Origin: Alteribacillus bidgolensis
GTDB taxonomy: Bacteria > Bacillota > Bacilli > Bacillales > Marinococcaceae
Assembly (NCBI RefSeq): GCF_002886255.1
Contig: NZ_KZ614149.1
Span: 310,001-374,000 of the forward strand
DNA length: 64,000 nt
Direction of reading: 5' to 3'
Shown here: positions 59,877 to 64,000 of the stretch, piece by piece
How the letters are laid out: each line of letters opens with the position of its first letter
Position numbering within the stretch: position 1 is the first letter of the stretch
The notes under the pieces: model-generated
Told to the model about the DNA's origin: nothing
Databases searched by the model: none
The model's input: only the letters and a program-made list of their open reading frames with translations
Made by a program: the position numbers and the translations under genes

Positions 59877-59992
59877 ACCAGAAGAGGCAGTTGATCTAAA
59901 AAGGTATGGAAACAAATTAAAAAAGACTATCGCTTTTATGTGTATAAAACGCAGCAAATCTGCAAAATATACAGGTAAAAAGAGGGCGAGTC

Positions 59993-60175
59993 ATGTTTAG
60001 AAACTGGAAAGTGATTATTACGGTTTTTGTTATAGTTTTTCTAATGATGCAATTCAGAGGACGTTTTCTTCATTTCTTCTTGTTAAACCGTCCTTTACGG
60101 CGTGTGGCAGTGACTATTGCTTTACGTATTCCTTTAGTACGAAAGTATATGCTCACCCCATTTTCTACACAATAA
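59993..60175 (+). CDS. Small hydrophobic/basic protein, YqgO-like position
   Basis: 60 residues. An N-terminal membrane helix (WKVIITVFVIVFLMMQF) is followed by a basic segment (RPLRRVAVTIALRIPLVRKY). AGAGGGCG precedes the ATG. A similarly short gene (yqgO) lies between yqgN and yqgP in B. subtilis; homology is suggested by position and size only. A terminator follows. Confidence 0.68.
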   Translation: MFRNWKVIITVFVIVFLMMQFRGRFLHFFLLNRPLRRVAVTIALRIPLVRKYMLTPFSTQ

Positions 60176-60190
60176 AATATGATTTATATG

Positions 60191-60230
60191 AAAGGTCGCC
60201 GTCTAATACAAAGACAGGGGACCTTTTTTT
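60191..60230 (+). terminator. Terminator after the 60-residue gene
   Basis: AAAGGTC (60191-60197) pairs with GACCTTT (60220-60226), with inner GTCT/AGAC pairing and T run after. Confidence 0.85.
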
Positions 60231-60313
60231 CCTTTTCAAAAACATAATCAAAAGTAAATTATTCGATGTGGAGAAGATGCATTGCTATAATATGGAGATG
60301 GGGGAGTTGTAAT

Positions 60314-61066
60314 ATGCGATGGAATACAATTTGTTTTGACTTAGATAATACATTATTCAGTCACGAAGAAGCATTTGAACATGCTATCATGCATACGTTT
60401 GAAGAGACGTTAAAAGAATTGAATCAAAAATATGACCATCTGCCGTCCATAAATATCAAAGACTGGTTTCGTACGTTTAAATATAATTGCGATTACTATT
60501 GGGAGAATTTTGAAAACAATAAATTATCTCATGACGCATATAGAAAAGTTCGATATGAAAAAACGATGGAAACATTCGGACTGCCGGTTGAACCAAATAG
60601 TGCAAAAAATTTTCACGAACAGTACGAAGAAGTGGTGGTTGGTTATAGTGTCCCTTATAAAGGGCTTCATGAACTACTGAACACATTAAAAGAAGCAGAA
60701 ATAAACATGGGTATTATAACGAATGGAAAACGGGAAACGCAAGAACGTAAAGTGATTCAGTTAGACATAGATAAGTATATTCCGTTTGAACATCTCATTG
60801 TGTCCGAAGACGCAGGGGCAGAAAAACCCGAACAGGATATTTTTGACCTTGCCTTAAAGAAAATAAACGGTGAGAAGAATAAAGCTTTGTTTATAGGTGA
60901 TTCGTGGAAGCTTGATGTGCAGGGAGCAATCGCTGCAAAGTGGGACGCAATATTTTTAAATACACGCAATGAAAAAAGAACTCGAGGATGTCCTCCAGCT
61001 GCTGAACATTTTTCTCTTGCTGAAACCGCTCAATTTCTCTACTGGTCGCTCCATTTGAAAGGATGA
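60314..61066 (+). CDS. HAD-superfamily phosphatase (subfamily IA)
   Basis: 250 residues from ATG 60314 (MRWNTICFDLDNTLF); the frame opens at 60266 with unlikely residues. Motif I DLDNT carries the nucleophile Asp, motif II is ITNGK, motif III the Lys in AGAEKPEQDIF, and motif IV FIGDSWKLDVQGA. A helical cap (~20-85) fits small phosphometabolites; nucleotide 5'-phosphatases (YjjG-like) are the nearest guess. gluP follows after 6 bp, so the two are an operon. Confidence 0.88.
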   Translation: MRWNTICFDLDNTLFSHEEAFEHAIMHTFEETLKELNQKYDHLPSINIKDWFRTFKYNCDYYWENFENNKLSHDAYRKVRYEKTMETFGLPVEPNSAKNFHEQYEEVVVGYSVPYKGLHELLNTLKEAEINMGIITNGKRETQERKVIQLDIDKYIPFEHLIVSEDAGAEKPEQDIFDLALKKINGEKNKALFIGDSWKLDVQGAIAAKWDAIFLNTRNEKRTRGCPPAAEHFSLAETAQFLYWSLHLKG

Positions 61067-61072
61067 CAGTGT

Positions 61073-62620
61073 GTGAAGCCAAACCATCTTTTTTGGAAAT
61101 TTATATACCATTTAGTAATAAAAGAAGATTTACGCATTATTGATATTAGTCCTGATAATAAGCAGGTGTGGATAGAAAAAGAACAAAACGGCAAAAAAGC
61201 TGCGATACGTATCGTGAAAGTGGAATATGACTGGATGAAAGATTTAGAAATAGATAAAGAAAAAGCAAAACGTATGTTAAATAAAGTAAAAAAAATAATA
61301 CCAGCTAGAAAATTAATATTTTTTAATATATACGTTTCAACGTATCCTCCAGTGGATCTGAATAGCAAATTGGTACAGCATTGGGAAAACGAAGAGAACA
61401 TGAAGTCTTTTTTTATAGCATCAGACTCCGCTCAATCTACCGTAGATGAACCGGGGGATGTCTTAAAAACCATGGGATTTGAACAACACTGGGAAAACTC
61501 TCATGATTTAATGGCGGAAGAACATCAGTTTTATGCCCGTTATTTTAAAAAAGAAGTTTTTAGAAAGCAAGAACAACTAGAAAAAAAAGATAAAAATTTA
61601 TTGCTTTTTGGAAAACCTAGATTTACTTATTTACTGCTGGTTTCAATTTTACTCGTATTTTTTGCAGTAGAGCAGGCAGGCGGCAGTACCGATATACTCA
61701 CTTTAATTGATTTTGGTGCAAAATATAATCCAGCTATCATCGAAGGAGAGTGGTGGAGATTTTTCTCTGCCATGTTTCTTCATATCGGATTTTTTCATTT
61801 ATTTATGAATTCATTAGCGTTATTTTATTTAGGTGGGGCTGTAGAAAGAATGTATGGCACTACACGGTTTATTATTATTTATTTTATCGCAGGTCTATTT
61901 GGTTCTCTAGCAAGTTTTACTTTTAATGAACAAATCTCTGCTGGTGCTTCAGGTGCAATTTTTGGATGTTTTGGGGCATTATTATATTTTGGGTTCATCC
62001 ATCAAAAATTATTTTTTCGTACTATGGGAATGAATGTTTTAATTATATTAGCCATAAACCTTTCCTTTGGATTTATCGTTCCAGCTGTTGATAATGGTGC
62101 ACATATTGGCGGTTTAATAGGTGGATTTTTAGCATCGGCATTTGTACACCTTCCAAAACACGGTTGGAAGTTTAGACAAGTTTTTATTTTCTTCTTAACT
62201 GCTGTGTTAAGCAGCACACTGTTTTGGTATGGGCATGCAAATGAGAGCAAAGCAGAATCTCCTCTGCTTGACTTGCAAATCGCCCAAGAGCATTTAGAAA
62301 GGGACAACGTTGAAGAAGCGGAATATATTTTGGAGTCACTCTTAGAAAATAAAGACAATGCTCAGGCCTATTTTTTAATGGGAAATGTATCGATTCAAAA
62401 AGAAGATTATGAAACTTCCGCTCAATACTTTGAGAAGGCTGCAGAACTTGAAAATGAATTTCCACAAGCCCATTACAATCTTTCATTAGTTTATATAGAA
62501 TTAAATGAATATGAAAAAGCTGAACTAGCTTTGGCTCGTGCTAAAGAAACAAATGAATCGAAAGGTGATGAAAGGCTGAACTTTGAAAAAGTGGAAGAGT
62601 TATTAAAAGAAAGAGAGTAA
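61073..62620 (+). CDS. gluP: Rhomboid intramembrane protease GluP with TPR domain
   Basis: 515 residues, GTG start after AAAGGATGACAGT. An N-terminal cytoplasmic domain (1-180) precedes the rhomboid core of about seven helices. The catalytic Ser is S293 in SAGASGAIFGCFGA and the His is H344 in DNGAHIGGLIGGFL. Two or three TPR units close the protein (AQAYFLMGNVSIQKEDYETS, QAHYNLSLVYIELNEYEKAE). The B. subtilis orthologue YqgP cleaves the MgtE magnesium transporter together with FtsH. The genes yqgQ-glcK, usual downstream neighbours, are not here. Confidence 0.93.
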   Translation: MKPNHLFWKFIYHLVIKEDLRIIDISPDNKQVWIEKEQNGKKAAIRIVKVEYDWMKDLEIDKEKAKRMLNKVKKIIPARKLIFFNIYVSTYPPVDLNSKLVQHWENEENMKSFFIASDSAQSTVDEPGDVLKTMGFEQHWENSHDLMAEEHQFYARYFKKEVFRKQEQLEKKDKNLLLFGKPRFTYLLLVSILLVFFAVEQAGGSTDILTLIDFGAKYNPAIIEGEWWRFFSAMFLHIGFFHLFMNSLALFYLGGAVERMYGTTRFIIIYFIAGLFGSLASFTFNEQISAGASGAIFGCFGALLYFGFIHQKLFFRTMGMNVLIILAINLSFGFIVPAVDNGAHIGGLIGGFLASAFVHLPKHGWKFRQVFIFFLTAVLSSTLFWYGHANESKAESPLLDLQIAQEHLERDNVEEAEYILESLLENKDNAQAYFLMGNVSIQKEDYETSAQYFEKAAELENEFPQAHYNLSLVYIELNEYEKAELALARAKETNESKGDERLNFEKVEELLKERE

Positions 62621-62645
62621 ACTTTCCGTTGGGTAAACTTATTTC

Positions 62646-63458
62646 TTAATAATGGCTGTAATGAATGAATAAAGATAATTTTCTTTGTTTTTCATCCCAG
62701 CTAATAAACGGCATTCCTCTTTTATGTTCCGATCGGTATTTGCGGTTTCCTTCTAATAATTTTTTGTAAATACCTCCCCACATTTCTTCTAATTGTTCAA
62801 GTGGAAGGTGATTATTTGAAGCAGGATCGGTAATCATTTTCCACTTATTTAAGTCTTCTAATGGGAAAAGCAGCGTATCATGAGGAAGGTTTGCTTCATC
62901 GCGAATAATCCTTTCTATGTGATCTTGTTGTTGTTTAATTACAGCGTCCAAAATATTTTTAGCCTTTTTATCTTCTTTTGATTTGGGAGATTTAAAAGAA
63001 TGCATGTCGGTCATAGGCGTGTCCAAAACATATAATTTATCTTCACTCCAGCCAAAGGAAAATTCAGAATTTTCTTCGGCATAATGAAAAGTTAATAAAT
63101 GATAACGGCTGCTTTCTTCAGCTTTCGTTTGTTTTGTAATATTTAAATCGTTTTGATGCTCCGACCATGCGGAGGATGTATCTTTTAAGTATCCATCCTC
63201 AAATAGCAAGGTAAAGCCTTGTTGAAATGAAACCTCATTATATGTTTCGGAAGATCCTGTCCATTCTAAAAGGTATTCGTCATCATCGCTGATATGAAGA
63301 ATTTCAACTGTGCTAGTCGAATCAGAAAAAAAATCTTCTGGGTGCTGAAAAGATAATTCAGATTCTTTATTACGTTCATGCGTGGCTAATGATATATGGT
63401 TGGAAACAAGGAAAAATAAAAATAAAAGGGAAAATGCTATATAAAATAATTTTGTCAT
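62646..63458 (-). CDS. Uncharacterised exported or membrane-anchored protein
   Basis: 270 residues. A signal peptide or anchor (KLFYIAFSLLFLFFLVSNHI) is followed by a soluble, charged domain. It has beta-like stretches (EYLLEWTGSSETYNEVSFQQ) and a helical part (AKNILDAVIKQQQDHIERII). I recognise no domain. It is monocistronic, convergent with gluP and divergent from the germination gene. CAGGGG lies upstream of the ATG. A lipoprotein cysteine is not seen. Confidence 0.72.
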   Translation of the reverse strand: MTKLFYIAFSLLFLFFLVSNHISLATHERNKESELSFQHPEDFFSDSTSTVEILHISDDDEYLLEWTGSSETYNEVSFQQGFTLLFEDGYLKDTSSAWSEHQNDLNITKQTKAEESSRYHLLTFHYAEENSEFSFGWSEDKLYVLDTPMTDMHSFKSPKSKEDKKAKNILDAVIKQQQDHIERIIRDEANLPHDTLLFPLEDLNKWKMITDPASNNHLPLEQLEEMWGGIYKKLLEGNRKYRSEHKRGMPFISWDEKQRKLSLFIHYSHY

Positions 63459-63593
63459 ACAAAGAACCCCTGTCCTTTTTGTCTATTTTCATGAGTATGT
63501 ATAGGAAAAGAATTCATGACATCCATCATTCATAAACTTTTGTCTGCATTTTTTTTGTAATTGCGGAGAAAATGGGAAAGAGGGGTGGATTAG

Positions 63594-64000
63594 ATGGACA
63601 AAAATGGTGTGCCAGTAAGTAAAAAATTAGAAGAAAATCAAAAATATCTTTCTGAAGAACTGGCTGTTGATAAAAATTTTGATATTATTGAACTTCCTGT
63701 TGAATATAACGGCAGGAAAATGCTCTTTTATATGGTGGACGGTTTTGTAAAAGATTCAGCGATGACACAAATTCAGCGTGAGCTTGCTCATTTAAAGTAT
63801 TCTCAATATCGTGCTGATACGTTAAAGTTACTTATCACATCAAGAATACCGTATGTTGAATTAGACACAAGTGATGATTTAAATGAAATAGTAGACCAGG
63901 TTCTCTCTGGTCCGGCAGCGCTTGTTGTTGAGGGGGAAGAGCAGGTCATTCTCATCGATGTCAGAGAATATCCTGTTCGAAGTCTCGAAGAGCCGCAAAC
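63594..64000 (+). CDS. GerA/SpoVAF-family spore germination protein, N-terminal part (3' end outside window)
   Basis: 135 codons are visible. VPVSKKLEENQKYLSEELAV, MLFYMVDGFVKDSAMTQIQ and IVDQVLSGPAALVVEGEEQV-type segments match the cytosolic N-terminal domain of GerA-family proteins, closest in memory to SpoVAF. These form nutrient receptor or channel subunits in the spore inner membrane. The membrane domain lies beyond the window. AGAGGGG precedes the ATG. A CATAAACT box near 63531 could be part of a forespore promoter but is weak. Confidence 0.85.
   Translation, partial: MDKNGVPVSKKLEENQKYLSEELAVDKNFDIIELPVEYNGRKMLFYMVDGFVKDSAMTQIQRELAHLKYSQYRADTLKLLITSRIPYVELDTSDDLNEIVDQVLSGPAALVVEGEEQVILIDVREYPVRSLEEPQ

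Noticed and set aside
1..64000. Prophage, integrative element, defence island or biosynthetic cluster
   Set aside because: No integrase, transposase, phage, restriction, toxin or synthetase genes; gene order is the conserved Bacillaceae core throughout, so no new multi-gene system is claimed.

Overview
This window is chromosome from an endospore-forming member of the Bacillaceae. Low-GC codon use, AGGAGG-type ribosome sites, SigA/SigE/SigW-type promoters and sporulation genes (yqfC, yqfD, a GerA-family germination gene) all point there. Gene order follows the Bacillus subtilis hrcA-to-gluP (yqe/yqf/yqg) segment almost step by step. The genus cannot be fixed from the sequence. I see no transposase, integrase, prophage, CRISPR array, restriction system or toxin cassette.

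Layout. 1-8.7 kb: end of hrcA, grpE, dnaK, dnaJ (heat shock), then prmA, rsmE, mtaB (ribosome and tRNA modification) and deoC. 9-12.8 kb: rpsU, yqeY, then the SigW-type envelope-stress operon nfeD-floA plus a small membrane gene. 13-19 kb: yqfC-yqfD-phoH-ybeY-dgkA-cdd-era-yqzL-recO. The pgpH (7TM-HD) gene expected between phoH and ybeY is absent. 19-28 kb: a T-box leader controlling glyQS, then ccpN, ppsR, yaiI/yqxD, dnaG and sigA (the macromolecular synthesis genes). 28-35 kb: cccA, trmK, a NIF3 protein, ispH, yqfQ, cshB, nfo, yqfT. 35-42 kb is less conserved: an orphan PAS histidine kinase, an exported lytic transglycosylase and a ppx-ppk polyphosphate operon on the minus strand. 42-45 kb: a Zur-box-controlled zinc uptake operon with one ATPase, two different permeases and the zur repressor. 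45-53 kb: yqfX, ispG, yqfZ, a DUF1002 exported protein, a short NfeD protein, yqgB, a Na/Pi symporter-PhoU fusion, yqgC and five tRNA genes (Asn, Met, His, Ile2, Ser). 53-64 kb: sodA, yqgE, a class B penicillin-binding protein, an MltG-like fragment, a DUF6115 protein, a zinc-free rpmG, yqgN, a HAD phosphatase, gluP, an unknown exported protein and the start of a GerA-type germination gene.

The structure least explained by the genes is intergenic. A 65-94 bp interspersed repeat (here R1) recurs about nine times, including one almost perfect 94-bp tandem pair. Each better copy ends in a short hairpin followed by TTTTTCTAAT, so it looks like a mobile or amplified terminator. Copies differ in the arm sequences in ways that often keep the pairing. 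A second, more degenerate hairpin family (R2, ending GCGCTTTTCTTA) precedes grpE and prmA. Two genes appear to use non-canonical start codons: CTG for yqeY and ATA for yaiI.

Many first in-frame start codons are too far upstream. The starts given here are chosen from ribosome-site spacing and recalled family N-termini, and each changed start is stated.
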